64,000 bases of DNA from CAWCPR01 sp963797475 (GTDB lineage Bacteria; Chloroflexota; Anaerolineae; Anaerolineales; UBA4823). A model generated the notes under the pieces. The model did no database searches. It had not been told where the DNA came from and was given only the letters and a program-made list of their open reading frames with translations. Where the stretch lies: positions 992,001 through 1,056,000 of the forward strand of contig CAWCPR010000001.1 of assembly GCA_963797475.1 (NCBI GenBank), read 5' to 3'. The stretch's first letter is position 1. Every line of letters begins with the position of its first letter. The position numbers were made by a program, and so were the translations under genes. This document shows positions 35,501-43,979 of the stretch, one piece after another.

Positions 35501-36031
35501 TTCATGGAGGGGCTGGCTTACCACCACCTGACTCGTTACTGGTTAGCTGCGAAGGATTGGCAGAAAGCATTGGAATTCGGCCAGCGAGCCTTAAAAGAAT
35601 TCGAGGAAATCCACGCGCAGGAAAACCTGGTGGACGTTTACGCCTCGATTGGAGAAGCCTGGATTGGTTTGGGCTACCCAAAGGAGGCCAGGCAGGCCGG
35701 TGAAACCGGGTTAAACCTGCTGCAAGACACACACGAGAGCAATGCGCAGGCGATGCCGGAGTGGGGGCGCATCCGGCGCCTCCTGGGAAATGTGGCTCGC
35801 ATTCAAGGAGACTTCGAGAATGCGAACCAAATGTTGAAGGAAAGCGTCGCTACATTTACACGCCTGAGCAACCAATTGGAGCTGGGCCGCACGCTGGTCG
35901 CGCTGGCTTTACTGGCTCAATCGCGCCAGGATCGCACAGGTTTTCGTCTTTACCTGAACGAGGCCAGGTTGATTTTTCAACAGTTAGGCGCCAGATTGGA
36001 TTTACAGACCGTCAGCCAGATCGAGCAGTAA
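32543..36031 (+). CDS. Class III adenylate cyclase fused to a STAND-type ATPase and TPR array
   Basis: 1162 residues. An N-terminal zinc ribbon (CTQC 5-8, CGNC 19-22) precedes a class III cyclase domain (about 75-205) with metal Asp83 ('FTDLSGYT') and Asp127 ('LTGDGLMA'), Lys123, and 'DYTAIGDTVNLAHRIE' with Asn204 and Arg208: a complete catalytic set with the Lys/Asp choice of an ATP user. An AAA/STAND ATPase follows (Walker A GEAGLGKS at 304-311, Walker B 'LLVILEDLHWADE'), then TPRs from about 690 to the end. The layout is common in Chloroflexota and Actinobacteria; the signal is unknown. No SD is visible before the ATG. Confidence 0.9.
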   Translation: MATFCTQCGFHNPPGMRFCGNCGARLGQAAASNPGPGAALQPDLTAVPEQLGVLMGADLADRLQRAGIEAAGQRRNVTILFTDLSGYTSLSQRMDSEDVYELVQRYIQVLLNDVYKYEGIVDKLTGDGLMALFGAPIAHENNAERAVRAALDMQEDVKDLAQELLDSLGIQISMRIGLHAGTVVVGGVGSNLMMDYTAIGDTVNLAHRIEEAAPPGSILVSESVRRQTRALFDFQQVSVLHPKGIDHPVAAFSVVGAKSQPGSVRGIEGLRAPMIGRESELNCLVEAIADLTNRNRGQVIFITGEAGLGKSRLTAEFRAALDHYPVRVLEGQSLAYRRSISYWIFQDLLYSFLGLPRNTPQARVSECLKEWVQDALGRQAKETLAYIEHLLSLPYSDPATAERLRYLNAEQLRQQIFLAVRDLFLAEAQKKPLLVILEDLHWADEASLDLTHFLLELLRKAPIFILAISRQILPGAMTKMVDWAQANLGERFQHIQLKHLSLDQSERLLFQLITTPALPEKLRNQILMRSAGIPFYLEEILRMLIDQGAIRFESNGWQIVPEVDGTDLGVPETLQGLNLARFDRLDNHQRRVLQAASVIGKNFSLPVLTGVLKTTNFEKLQQSFDYLVARDFILHNPEDPKAEYTFRHILMSDAIYSTILRRERSKMHGDVGRVIETLYADRLDTQVELLANHYLWSPDKDRALHYSILAGQKAAASYANVQSQQHYEQALELLSKVAHTTMQAIQVHMGLGDVLVLVGDYAQARSHFEEALKSIAGEIHGSFIQENSILERKIGTTYERQGEYEMALAHLSEAQSSLEGRSEPLPVEKALIKNDIGWIQFGLGNLNAAQEHLSQALSLLENTDHYDVIASIYNRLGGVFYQSEQLDQASYYVRKSLVLREEIGDTVAVARSYNNLGLLGWKKGDWDNALENFKHSVKLHANLGDIEGTIQLRSNIGLLLTDKGELEEARQQIEDSLQGALQIGHGFMEGLAYHHLTRYWLAAKDWQKALEFGQRALKEFEEIHAQENLVDVYASIGEAWIGLGYPKEARQAGETGLNLLQDTHESNAQAMPEWGRIRRLLGNVARIQGDFENANQMLKESVATFTRLSNQLELGRTLVALALLAQSRQDRTGFRLYLNEARLIFQQLGARLDLQTVSQIEQ

Positions 36032-36060
36032 ACGACACAGTGTTGGATTTGCAATCAAAA

Positions 36061-36102
36061 AGAGCAGGCCGGGATTTTAGGTGAACTCCCTGCCTGCTCT
36101 TT
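36061..36102. terminator. Bidirectional terminator between cyclase and subtilase genes
   Basis: AGAGCAGGC (36061-36069) pairs with GCCTGCTCT (36091-36099), flanked by AAAA on the left and TT on the right. It lies between the convergent stops. Confidence 0.75.
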
Positions 36103-36120
36103 ACTCAAGGGGACACGCAG

Positions 36121-37923
36121 CTAGGGTTCATCAACCCAATTGTTGATAAAGGTCGTCGTGGTCGAGGCGTTCGGGCTAACCCCATGAATAAAATTTTCAA
36201 CAAAAGAGGCGTCTGCGAAAATAGAACCGGCCCAGGGCTCGCTTCCCGACCAGGCGCCGTATCCCCCGCTCCAGGCGCCATAACCGCCGCTCCAGGCGCC
36301 GTAGCCACCGCTCCAGGCGCCATAGCCCCCGCTCCAGGCGCCATAGCCCCCGCTCCAGGCGCCGTATCCCCCACTCCAGGCGCCATAACCGCCGCTCCAG
36401 GCGCCGTAGCCACCGCTCCAGGCGCCATAACCACCACTCCAGGCGCCATAGCCCCCGCTCCAGGCGCCGTAGCCACCCGCCCAATCCGAGAAATCACCTC
36501 TCAACCGGTATTCTCCGGATTCCTCATCATAATAAGAGAAACCTTCAAAATGCCGCCTACCGGCCAGATCAGCCGTCAAGTTCAGGCCTGAGTTTGCTTG
36601 ACCCTGAATGTCGGCAAACACGGCATCTACGGCATTGACCCGCCCCGCGCCTTGCTGCCACATACTGTACAATGCGTTGGTGGTTGAAAGATCCACCCAG
36701 GGGAAAGCCGTCTGAAGTATGCGGTACTTCACCTGGTCCGGGGTTAATGCAGGATTTTTAGCCAGAATTAAAGCCGCAACACCTGAGACGACAGCAGTCG
36801 CCTGGGAAGTACCTGCCATCGAGAAGTATTGGGCAGAGACCCGGTTCGCCAGGTGATTCTTGGAAACATAGCTCTGCGGCATCATGGTTGAAACCATGTG
36901 CGCCCCTGGCGCAACGACATCGGGCTTTACGAAACCATCCAATGTGGGACCAGCCGCCGAAAACGGCGCCATGTAATCATCGCCCCAATCCATGGGTGTG
37001 TAATTATCGGTGAAAGCGCCAACAGTGATCACATAAGGGTTGTTGCCAGGAACGCCGATCGTCATTGCCCCAGGTCCATCATTGCCGGATGCGACTACGA
37101 TGGTGATTCCCTTTGACCAGGCTTTCATAACGGCCTGGTTAATCGGGTCTGCCCAGTAAGGCGATTGAACATGAGCGACCAGGGACAGGTTCATCACGCG
37201 GATTTTATAGGCGTTCTTGTGCTCAACCACCCATTGGATACCCTGGATCACCTTTTCGTAGGTGCCTACTCCTTCTTCGTCGAGAACCCGAACGCCAACC
37301 AGGGAGACCCCCGGCGCTACGCCATCCCATTCGCCGTCCTCTCCTACCTGAGTATTGGCGATGACGCCGGCAATATGCGTTCCATGGCCGTTAGGGTCGA
37401 AAGGCAGGATGTGGTGGCCGATAAAATCTTTCCATCCTACGATACGGCCGCGCACTTTGCCATCAACGCCTTTGATGATTCCTGCCTGCCAACCAAGGCC
37501 GGTGTCTACAACCGCGACAGCCAACCCCGAACCGATGTCCCCTTGTTCCCAGACAACGTCGGCGCCAGCCACGTCAGGATAATCACTGGCAGGCACGCCA
37601 CCCCTACCGCCGCTCTTTTCCACTACGCCATTGGGAGTCACAGCATTAACATCCGGCTCCTGAAGCAGTTGGGCGGCTGCTTCCGGGGTTAGCAAGGCGC
37701 CTACGCCATCGATTAGTTCCAACCGGGAGGTGACTGTGCCCCCATGCTTGAGAACCAGTCTCACAACCTGCTCCACGCCGCTCCCCTGGACAATGTAAGA
37801 TTGTGTCGCAGTGCTCCCAGTCGCGCCTCGCGCAGCCGGAGAGATAAGCACTGCCAGCGCCAGAGACAGAACGACGACCCAGCTTATCAGGCGATTAAAA
37901 TTGGCGTTATTGTTGGTTGACAT
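36121..37923 (-). CDS. Secreted S8 (subtilisin-like) serine protease with GGYGAWS repeats
   Basis: 600 residues with an N-terminal hydrophobic export segment (about 12-33), an I9-type propeptide (about 42-100) and the peptidase S8 domain with Asp140 ('VAVVDTGLG'), His183 ('GHGTHIAG') and Ser373 ('MAGTSQATA'). After the catalytic domain come eleven perfect GGYGAWS heptads (483-559) and a short tail ending 'FINNWVDEP'. The enzyme would be exported and act outside the cell. Upstream lie a c-di-GMP-I riboswitch, an intrinsic terminator and a strong promoter, so expression probably follows the level of c-di-GMP. Confidence 0.93.
   Translation of the reverse strand: MSTNNNANFNRLISWVVVLSLALAVLISPAARGATGSTATQSYIVQGSGVEQVVRLVLKHGGTVTSRLELIDGVGALLTPEAAAQLLQEPDVNAVTPNGVVEKSGGRGGVPASDYPDVAGADVVWEQGDIGSGLAVAVVDTGLGWQAGIIKGVDGKVRGRIVGWKDFIGHHILPFDPNGHGTHIAGVIANTQVGEDGEWDGVAPGVSLVGVRVLDEEGVGTYEKVIQGIQWVVEHKNAYKIRVMNLSLVAHVQSPYWADPINQAVMKAWSKGITIVVASGNDGPGAMTIGVPGNNPYVITVGAFTDNYTPMDWGDDYMAPFSAAGPTLDGFVKPDVVAPGAHMVSTMMPQSYVSKNHLANRVSAQYFSMAGTSQATAVVSGVAALILAKNPALTPDQVKYRILQTAFPWVDLSTTNALYSMWQQGAGRVNAVDAVFADIQGQANSGLNLTADLAGRRHFEGFSYYDEESGEYRLRGDFSDWAGGYGAWSGGYGAWSGGYGAWSGGYGAWSGGYGAWSGGYGAWSGGYGAWSGGYGAWSGGYGAWSGGYGAWSGGYGAWSGSEPWAGSIFADASFVENFIHGVSPNASTTTTFINNWVDEP
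36247..36477 (-). repeat. Tandem 21-bp repeat, 11 units, coding for GGYGAWS
   Basis: Eleven units at an exact 21-base period inside the subtilase gene. The units differ only at third positions (GCC/GCA-type changes), so the peptide stays constant while the DNA drifts. Such arrays easily change copy number. Confidence 0.95.
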
Positions 37924-37965
37924 CGCAACCCTCCCACAAAGATTTTCGCCAAAAGGCCAGTTCTA

Positions 37966-38000
37966 GAAAAAACAAAAAACGGGCCTCAATTCAGGCCCGC
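37966..38000 (-). terminator. Rho-independent terminator between riboswitch and subtilase
   Basis: On the minus strand CGGGCCT (37993-37999) pairs with AGGCCCG (37980-37986) around GAATTG, followed by TTTTTTGTTTTTT. It lies inside the leader, after the aptamer and before the ORF, so it is the likely expression platform of the riboswitch. Confidence 0.9.
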
Positions 38001-38032
38001 CAATTGCGACAATTTCTCTGAGGATGTCGTCA

Positions 38033-38122
38033 GTTTCGGGAGCCTGGCAATCATAACCTAAGAATTAATAAGGTTGTAGACCCAATGGCTTTGCGTCCCC
38101 GGCTTTCACCGGGTTTGCCTTT
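38033..38122 (-). promoter_or_regulatory. Cyclic di-GMP-I (GEMM-I) riboswitch aptamer
   Basis: On the minus strand the conserved core is present: GGCAAACC (38112-38119), a P2 stem CCCGG/CCGGG closed by a GAAA tetraloop, GGGACGCAAAGCC (38087-38099), a second stem from GGGTCTACAACC to GGTTATGATTGCC, and the 3' part GCCAGGCTCCCGA. These are the elements that bind c-di-GMP in the GEMM-I class. Only the subtilase gene lies downstream. Confidence 0.9.
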
Positions 38123-38135
38123 TCGATCTAAAGTC

Positions 38136-38164
38136 ATTTTAGCATAACACAATCTTAATGTCAA
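38136..38164 (-). promoter_or_regulatory. Promoter of the riboswitch-subtilase transcript
   Basis: On the minus strand TTGACA (38159-38164) and TAAAAT (38136-38141) are 17 bases apart. The predicted start at about 38129 falls just before the aptamer. Confidence 0.88.
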
Positions 38165-38371
38165 TAATCAGATCAGGATTTTATTGTCATGCAATCGAGC
38201 TTGCAAAATTGTCAGGGGGTGGGTGATTGTGAGCCGTCGATCGTCAACCTTCATTCGCCCCGAATTTCTACCACCCCACCTGCCTGTTTCGGGTCGCGGT
38301 GTGGTAAACTATAAATTTGGGGAAGAATAATCCTACGTCATCTTTAATTTTATGTTTCAGGAGGCAATAGA

Positions 38372-41122
38372 ATGGCCAGCAAGAAGTATGTATACCTTTT
38401 CAACGAGGTTGGAGAGGCTGAGAAGTACATGGGCGGCAATTGGGAAGAGGTGCGCGGTCTTTTGGGTGGAAAAGGCGCTAACCTGGCCGATATGACCCGT
38501 ATCGGCGTCCCAGTGCCCCCCGGCTTTACAGTAACCACCGAGGCGTGCAACGCTTATCTGGAAGCCGGCGAGAAATTTCCTGAAGGAATGTGGGAACAAG
38601 AACTGGAAGCGTTAAAAGAAGTCGAGAAACAAGCAAATAAAAAATTTGGCGATCCATCCAATCCACTGCTGGTCTCATGCCGATCGGGGGCAAAGTTTTC
38701 CATGCCCGGCATGATGGACACCGTTCTCAACATCGGCCTGAACGATCAAACTGCCAAAGGTATGGTTGCCCTGACCGTTGACGAGCGCTTCGTTTATGAC
38801 GCTTATCGCCGCCTGGTGCAAATGTTCGGGTCCGTGGTATTGAACATCCCAGATGAAGCTTATGAAGATGTTCTGGATGATTTTAAGAAGAAGAAAGGGG
38901 TTAAATCCGACACCGACCTGGACGCCGAAGATTGGAAGAAACTGACCGAAGAATTTAAAGCCATTGTCCGCAAGCATAAGGGATTCGATTTCCCCCAAGA
39001 TCCGTACGAGCAACTGCGACTGGCGACCGAAGCGGTTTTCAAATCTTGGAATGGGAAGCGCGCCAAAGATTACCGCCAGGCAGCCAATATTTCAGACGAC
39101 CTGGGCACAGCCGTAAACATCGTTACCATGGTTTTTGGGAACATGGGATGGGACTCAGGTACAGGTGTCGCTTTCACTCGCGACCCCTCCACGGGCGAGA
39201 AAAAAATGTACGGCGATTATTTACTCAACGCCCAGGGCGAAGACGTTGTAGCCGGCATCCGCAACACCAAAAAAATCCAGGAACTGAAAGACGAGCTTCC
39301 ACAAGCCTATAACCAATTCCTGGAGATCACCGATAAACTTGAAAATCACTACAAAGAGATGCAAGACGTTGAATTTACCATTGAACACGGGCGCCTTTGG
39401 ATGCTGCAGACCCGCAATGGAAAACGAACAGCTAAAGCAGCCGTTTCGATTGCAGTCGACATGGTAAATGAAGGCTTGATCGACAAAGAAGAAGCTGTCC
39501 GCAGGGTCACCCCGGAACAGGTCGATACCCTTTTACACCCGCAATTCGACCCGAAAGAAAAATCAAATGCTATGGAGGATGGGCGCCATTTCGGAAAAGG
39601 CGTCAATGCCTCTCCTGGGGCTGCGGTAGGACAGGTTTATTTCGACGCCGACACTGCTGAGCGAATGGCTAAAGAATCGCACCAGGATGTCATTATGGTG
39701 CGGCCCTTCACCAAGCCGGATGACGTGCATGGTATGCTGGCAGCCAAGGGCATCCTGACGAGTGAAGGTGGGGCAACTTCACATGCCGCTGTAGTCGCTC
39801 GCCAATTCGGCGTTCCGTGTGTGGTTGGCGCCTCCGAAATTCATATCGATCTCGACCAGCGGACAATGGAAACAGATGGCAAAGTCGTGAACGAAGGCGA
39901 ATGGATCTCCGTTGATGGCACCAGCGGTGATGTTTACCTGGGAAAAATCCCGACTTCAGCCCCCAACCTGGAAGAGCAAACCGACCTTTTGACCCTGCTG
40001 AAATGGGCAGACGATATCGCTGCTACACCCGGCATCCGAAAGTCGCCGCAAGGCTGGCCGAGCCAGGGTTTACAGGTCTGGGCCAACGCAGACTATCCCG
40101 CCGACGCGCGCCGGGCGCGCTCTTATGGGGCTGTGGGTATCGGGTTGTGCCGCACCGAGCACATGTTCTTCGAGCAGGAGCGCCTGCCGATTGTGCAGCA
40201 AATGATTCTGTCTGATTCCTCCAAAGGGCGTACGGCCGCCCTGGACGAACTGCTGCCTTACCAGCGATCGGATTTCGAAGGCCTGTTTGAAGCCATGAAC
40301 GGCTATCCGGTCATTATCCGCCTGATCGACCCGCCTTTGCATGAATTCCTCCCCTCACAAGAAGAACTCCTGGAAGAAGTTATCACTATGCGTGTTAAAG
40401 GCGAGACGGACGGCCTGGAAGAAAAAGAGACTTTGCTCAATAAAGTGACCGCTATGCACGAATCAAACCCGATGATGGGCCTGCGCGGTGTACGACTGAG
40501 CATCGTCATGCCCGAAATCGTCGAAATGCAGGTGCGCGCCATTTTCGAGGCCGCCGCCAATAAGACAAAAGAGGGCGTCGTCGTCAAACCCGAGGTCATG
40601 ATCCCTCTGACCGGGACCGTGAAGGAGCTGAATTGGATCCAGCCGCGCCTGGTCAAAATTGCCAAGCAAGTGATGGATGAAAAAGGCGTTGAATTCACTT
40701 ACAAATTTGGTACGATGATCGAGATCCCGCGCGCGGCCGTCACTGCTCATGAAATCGCCGGGGTTGCCGAATTTTTCTCATTCGGCACGAACGACCTGAC
40801 CCAAATGACCTTTGGCTACAGCCGGGATGATGCCGAACGCAACTTCCTGGTCACCTATGTTGAAGAAGGGATTTTACCGAAGAACCCCTTCCAAACCTTG
40901 GACCGGGAGGGAGTAGGACGGCTGATGAAGATGGCGGTGGAAGACGGGCGCCAGGCGCGCATCGACCTGGAAGTCGGCATTTGCGGTGAGCACGGCGGCG
41001 ATCCGGCATCCATCGAATTCTGCCACCTGATTGGCAACAACTATGTGAGCTGCTCGCCTTTCCGTGTGCCGATCGCCCGCCTGGCAGCCGCCCACTCCGC
41101 TTTGAAATACAGGAACAACTGA
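38372..41122 (+). CDS. ppdK: Pyruvate, phosphate dikinase
   Basis: Interconverts pyruvate, ATP and phosphate with phosphoenolpyruvate, AMP and pyrophosphate; it serves gluconeogenesis or PPi-dependent glycolysis. 916 residues. The ATP-grasp domain starts 'LLGGKGANLADMTRIGVPVPPGFT'. The phosphohistidine domain carries 'GGATSHAAVVARQFG' with the catalytic His, and the PEP-binding barrel ends in 'EVGICGEHGGDP' with the catalytic Cys. Both the second domain and full length match PpdK rather than PEP synthase. AGGAGG precedes the ATG, and a strong terminator follows at 41144-41180. With fbp and the glg genes it completes a route from pyruvate to glycogen. Confidence 0.96.
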   Translation: MASKKYVYLFNEVGEAEKYMGGNWEEVRGLLGGKGANLADMTRIGVPVPPGFTVTTEACNAYLEAGEKFPEGMWEQELEALKEVEKQANKKFGDPSNPLLVSCRSGAKFSMPGMMDTVLNIGLNDQTAKGMVALTVDERFVYDAYRRLVQMFGSVVLNIPDEAYEDVLDDFKKKKGVKSDTDLDAEDWKKLTEEFKAIVRKHKGFDFPQDPYEQLRLATEAVFKSWNGKRAKDYRQAANISDDLGTAVNIVTMVFGNMGWDSGTGVAFTRDPSTGEKKMYGDYLLNAQGEDVVAGIRNTKKIQELKDELPQAYNQFLEITDKLENHYKEMQDVEFTIEHGRLWMLQTRNGKRTAKAAVSIAVDMVNEGLIDKEEAVRRVTPEQVDTLLHPQFDPKEKSNAMEDGRHFGKGVNASPGAAVGQVYFDADTAERMAKESHQDVIMVRPFTKPDDVHGMLAAKGILTSEGGATSHAAVVARQFGVPCVVGASEIHIDLDQRTMETDGKVVNEGEWISVDGTSGDVYLGKIPTSAPNLEEQTDLLTLLKWADDIAATPGIRKSPQGWPSQGLQVWANADYPADARRARSYGAVGIGLCRTEHMFFEQERLPIVQQMILSDSSKGRTAALDELLPYQRSDFEGLFEAMNGYPVIIRLIDPPLHEFLPSQEELLEEVITMRVKGETDGLEEKETLLNKVTAMHESNPMMGLRGVRLSIVMPEIVEMQVRAIFEAAANKTKEGVVVKPEVMIPLTGTVKELNWIQPRLVKIAKQVMDEKGVEFTYKFGTMIEIPRAAVTAHEIAGVAEFFSFGTNDLTQMTFGYSRDDAERNFLVTYVEEGILPKNPFQTLDREGVGRLMKMAVEDGRQARIDLEVGICGEHGGDPASIEFCHLIGNNYVSCSPFRVPIARLAAAHSALKYRNN

Positions 41123-41143
41123 CGGAAGTATCTTCTACAACTC

Positions 41144-41180
41144 AAAACGACCTCCTGCGCGGGAGGTCGTTTTTTTTTTC
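41144..41180 (+). terminator. Rho-independent terminator of ppdK
   Basis: AAAACGACCTCC pairs with GGGAGGTCGTTTT around TGCGC, followed by a run of ten T. The long stem with its T run is a textbook intrinsic terminator. Confidence 0.95.
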
Positions 41181-41260
41181 AACCTGGCCAATGACCCTGG
41201 AGTCAAACAAATGCTTGCGGATGCCAATCGAAGTCCGCGATACAAGGGTTCCGCATCGAA

Positions 41261-43015
41261 TTAATCCTCGCCCAACAGGTTTATCCGGTTGCGCACCAGG
41301 AATAAAGGCACAACAGCAACTGCCAGCCCAAAAACGCCGCCCAGCGCCAACCCCACCAGTTGTCCGATCCCCTCAGGCCACTCCAGGAGCGAAAACAAGA
41401 GCGGTGGGCCAAAGAAAAGCAGCAGGCTGAATGGCAGATAAATGATGCTCGCTGCTGCGCCCAGGCAGCTGCTGCTGCCCCGCTGCATGTGCCTTGGGTC
41501 ATCCCAATTCAAGTTCGCCCCGAGGATGCCAAATGTCAGGTTTAATCCGGCATTCCCGGCGATGCACAGGGCTACAACCACCATAGAGAATAAAACGACC
41601 GATATTCCGGCCCGCTGAACCAGTGAAATAACCAGCAAAAATCCCCATCCCAACACCAATGCGGGCAAGAACGCTACCAGGTATTTTGCGATGATCAATT
41701 GGCGGCTGCTTACGGGCGAACTTTTGATCACCCAATAGCTCTTGCCCTCCTGTGAAAATCCCATCCCGCCCAGCCGCGCCAGCAGCATCCAACCGACAAA
41801 TAGCGATATACCTACATTCCCATAGATAAAGATGTTTTTGGCGATCTCTCCAATAAACGCCGGAGCGTTTCCACCAATACCGGAGGAGGTTGAACCGCCG
41901 CGTAAAAACATGACCGCATAGACAATCCCAAAAATGAGCGGAGTGACCAATTGTGACAGGTTTCGTAAATCACGCTGCAGCACAAGAGTATCCTTAACGA
42001 TCACAGCCCGGATCACTGCCGGGATGCGCCTTTCAGCCAGGGTCGCCAATGGGCGAGGGCCCACTTTGCGTGCGGCCCGAACGGCTTTCTTCTTATGGGG
42101 CTTGCTTTGAATACTCGCCCAACCGCTGTAATACAGGCGCTCGGCCGTGGACAGCGCAAACGCAAATATGAGCACAGCCAATCCAAGGGAAAGCGCTGAG
42201 AACCCCAGGCCGCTCAACCAGCGTCCTTCGCCGATATCCACCAGGCCGCGGCCGGCCCACGCCAGCGGCGACCATGGTGAGTTGAAACGCTGGACAGCGT
42301 TCAGCGCCTGCGAGGCCTGGTCTTGAGAAAAGTTGTCGAATCGGGCGAGCTGGCCGGATTGTGAACAAATGAAAGACACCAGCGCGCCGAAAAAGCCGAG
42401 CACTTCTGCCACACGCCGGGCCGGGAAAATGCGCACCACAAACATCACCAACAGGCTGGACAATCCCGCAGCCGCCAGCGCCAGTGCAGCCAGCATCAAC
42501 AGGGTAAGCGGGTAATACAGAAAATTAAAATGGCCGCTAGCCCCCAGGCCAAATAACACAGGCAGCGCAAAGACCGAGATCAGGCTGAAGTTCGGAAGTA
42601 TCGCCTGCAGGAGCTTGGTGATGAAAACCCCCCGCAGTGGGATCGGGGCGCTGAGTAAGAAATCCATATCACCCGCCAGGTACAAGGCCTGGAGCAAGAC
42701 CCCGAAACTGGTGAACAGGATGCCCAGGAATGCTCCCCCGATGATCAGGACAGGGACGCTGTTCAAGAACGGCGTAACATTTTCTACGTATTGGGCCAAT
42801 TCAGGGGATCGCAAGAATCGCAGCAAGGCCCAACTGATGAAAAAAAGGAAGCCGAGGAATGCCAACCCCAAAATTAACAGGAAGATATAGGCGATCTTGC
42901 GACCGGTTTTTACCCGCCGGAACCCGCTGAGCAGGATCAAGACGCGCAGGCGCAGCAGCTTCCAAACCGAAGGCCATAATCCAGGCGGGTTTACTGTAAC
43001 TTGCAGCGCGCTCAT
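41261..43015 (-). CDS. ABC-2 type transporter permease
   Basis: 584 residues with about twelve hydrophobic helices, spread in two halves separated by a cytoplasmic loop near 310-345 rich in Lys and Arg. The polytopic layout and the pairing with an ABC ATPase support an export permease. Its start overlaps the stop of the ATPase gene by 4 bases. 'GKSYWVIKSSPVSSRQLIIAKY' resembles the conserved cytoplasmic stretch of large ABC-2 permeases. The cargo is unknown; no dedicated substrate gene is near. Confidence 0.82.
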   Translation of the reverse strand: MSALQVTVNPPGLWPSVWKLLRLRVLILLSGFRRVKTGRKIAYIFLLILGLAFLGFLFFISWALLRFLRSPELAQYVENVTPFLNSVPVLIIGGAFLGILFTSFGVLLQALYLAGDMDFLLSAPIPLRGVFITKLLQAILPNFSLISVFALPVLFGLGASGHFNFLYYPLTLLMLAALALAAAGLSSLLVMFVVRIFPARRVAEVLGFFGALVSFICSQSGQLARFDNFSQDQASQALNAVQRFNSPWSPLAWAGRGLVDIGEGRWLSGLGFSALSLGLAVLIFAFALSTAERLYYSGWASIQSKPHKKKAVRAARKVGPRPLATLAERRIPAVIRAVIVKDTLVLQRDLRNLSQLVTPLIFGIVYAVMFLRGGSTSSGIGGNAPAFIGEIAKNIFIYGNVGISLFVGWMLLARLGGMGFSQEGKSYWVIKSSPVSSRQLIIAKYLVAFLPALVLGWGFLLVISLVQRAGISVVLFSMVVVALCIAGNAGLNLTFGILGANLNWDDPRHMQRGSSSCLGAAASIIYLPFSLLLFFGPPLLFSLLEWPEGIGQLVGLALGGVFGLAVAVVPLFLVRNRINLLGED

Positions 43016-43782
43016 CCTAATACCTCAGCGATCTCCGCGTACTCCGCGCCCCCGGTCAAATCCAGGAAGATATCCTCCAGGCTGGTCTCGCCCTTGCCCA
43101 ATGAGCGCAGCTCGTCCATCGTACCCACGGCGATCAAATGGCCCTTATCGATGATGCCGATGCGATCGCACATACGCTCGGCGATCTCCAGGATATGGGT
43201 CGAAAGGAACACGGCTGCGCCCCGATCGGCGATCTGGCGCAGAATGTCCTTGATCAAACGGGCGGATTTGGGGTCGAGGCCCACGGTCGGTTCATCCAGG
43301 ACCAGCACTTTAGGGTCGTGAAGCAGGCCGGTAGCCAGGGCGGTCTTCTGTTGCATCCCATGGCTATACGAATCAATCGTGTCGTCCGCCGCGTCGGTCA
43401 GGTCGAACAATCGCAGCAGCTCTTCCGAACGCCGCTCGACCTGGGCACTGCTCAATCCATACAAGTCGCCCACAAAACGCAGCAGCTCCCGAGCTGTCAA
43501 TTTTGGATATAAATTCGGTTCGTCCGGCACATAACCGTTAGCAGCCTTCGCCATCAAAGGCTGGGTTTGCACATCGTATCCAGCCACCTTTATTTTCCCG
43601 GAAGTCGGCTGGAGCAAACCGACCATCATCTTGATCGTTGTCGTCTTACCGGCGCCATTGGGTCCAAGAAATCCAAAAATCTCACCCCCGGAGACCTCGA
43701 TGCTTACATCCTCCACGGCGATCTTTTCACCGTAGCGTTTTACCAGGTGCTGCGTTTGTATCAAAGGAACTGCACTGGTCAT
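43012..43782 (-). CDS. ABC transporter ATP-binding protein
   Basis: 256 residues from the ATG at 43782 (GAGGG nine bases upstream); a TTG six bases before it is possible. Walker A 'GPNGAGKTT', signature 'YSHGMQQKTALA' (LSGGQ replaced by YSHGM, as in ABC-2 export ATPases), Walker B 'VLVLDEPTVGLDP' and the switch His in 'FLSTHILE'. It powers the permease encoded immediately downstream. The family includes drug and polysaccharide exporters and Na+ extrusion systems; nothing narrows this further. Confidence 0.92.
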   Translation of the reverse strand: MTSAVPLIQTQHLVKRYGEKIAVEDVSIEVSGGEIFGFLGPNGAGKTTTIKMMVGLLQPTSGKIKVAGYDVQTQPLMAKAANGYVPDEPNLYPKLTARELLRFVGDLYGLSSAQVERRSEELLRLFDLTDAADDTIDSYSHGMQQKTALATGLLHDPKVLVLDEPTVGLDPKSARLIKDILRQIADRGAAVFLSTHILEIAERMCDRIGIIDKGHLIAVGTMDELRSLGKGETSLEDIFLDLTGGAEYAEIAEVLG

Positions 43783-43941
43783 GATCAACCCTCGGAATTC
43801 TTAAATAAATTGACCTCAGCCCAAACCACAATGCAATCGATCATACAACAGGATTGCAGGGCTGGCAAGGTGAAAAACAGAGCGTTCCCGCGGTACAGAT
43901 CACACCCGGCATTCCGCCGCAGCGGGCGATCTGACAGAGGC

Positions 43942-43970
43942 TTGCATTCTGGAATGGCGTCGGGTAGAAT
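43942..43970 (+). promoter_or_regulatory. Promoter of the first L,D-transpeptidase gene, near-leaderless
   Basis: TTGCAT (43942-43947) and TAGAAT (43965-43970) are 17 bases apart. The ATG at 43980 lies nine bases after the -10, so the mRNA would have about three bases or none before the start codon; no SD is present. Confidence 0.65.
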
Positions 43971-43979
43971 CCTGCCACG

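Noticed and set aside
36247..36477. Possible CRISPR array because of regular repeats
   Set aside because: The 21-base units are directly adjacent with no spacers and encode a protein repeat.
36184..36591. Long plus-strand frame rich in Ala-Pro-Gly ('PGAVATAPGAI' repeats)
   Set aside because: It is the antisense of the GGYGAWS repeat array; the repeat keeps all frames open.
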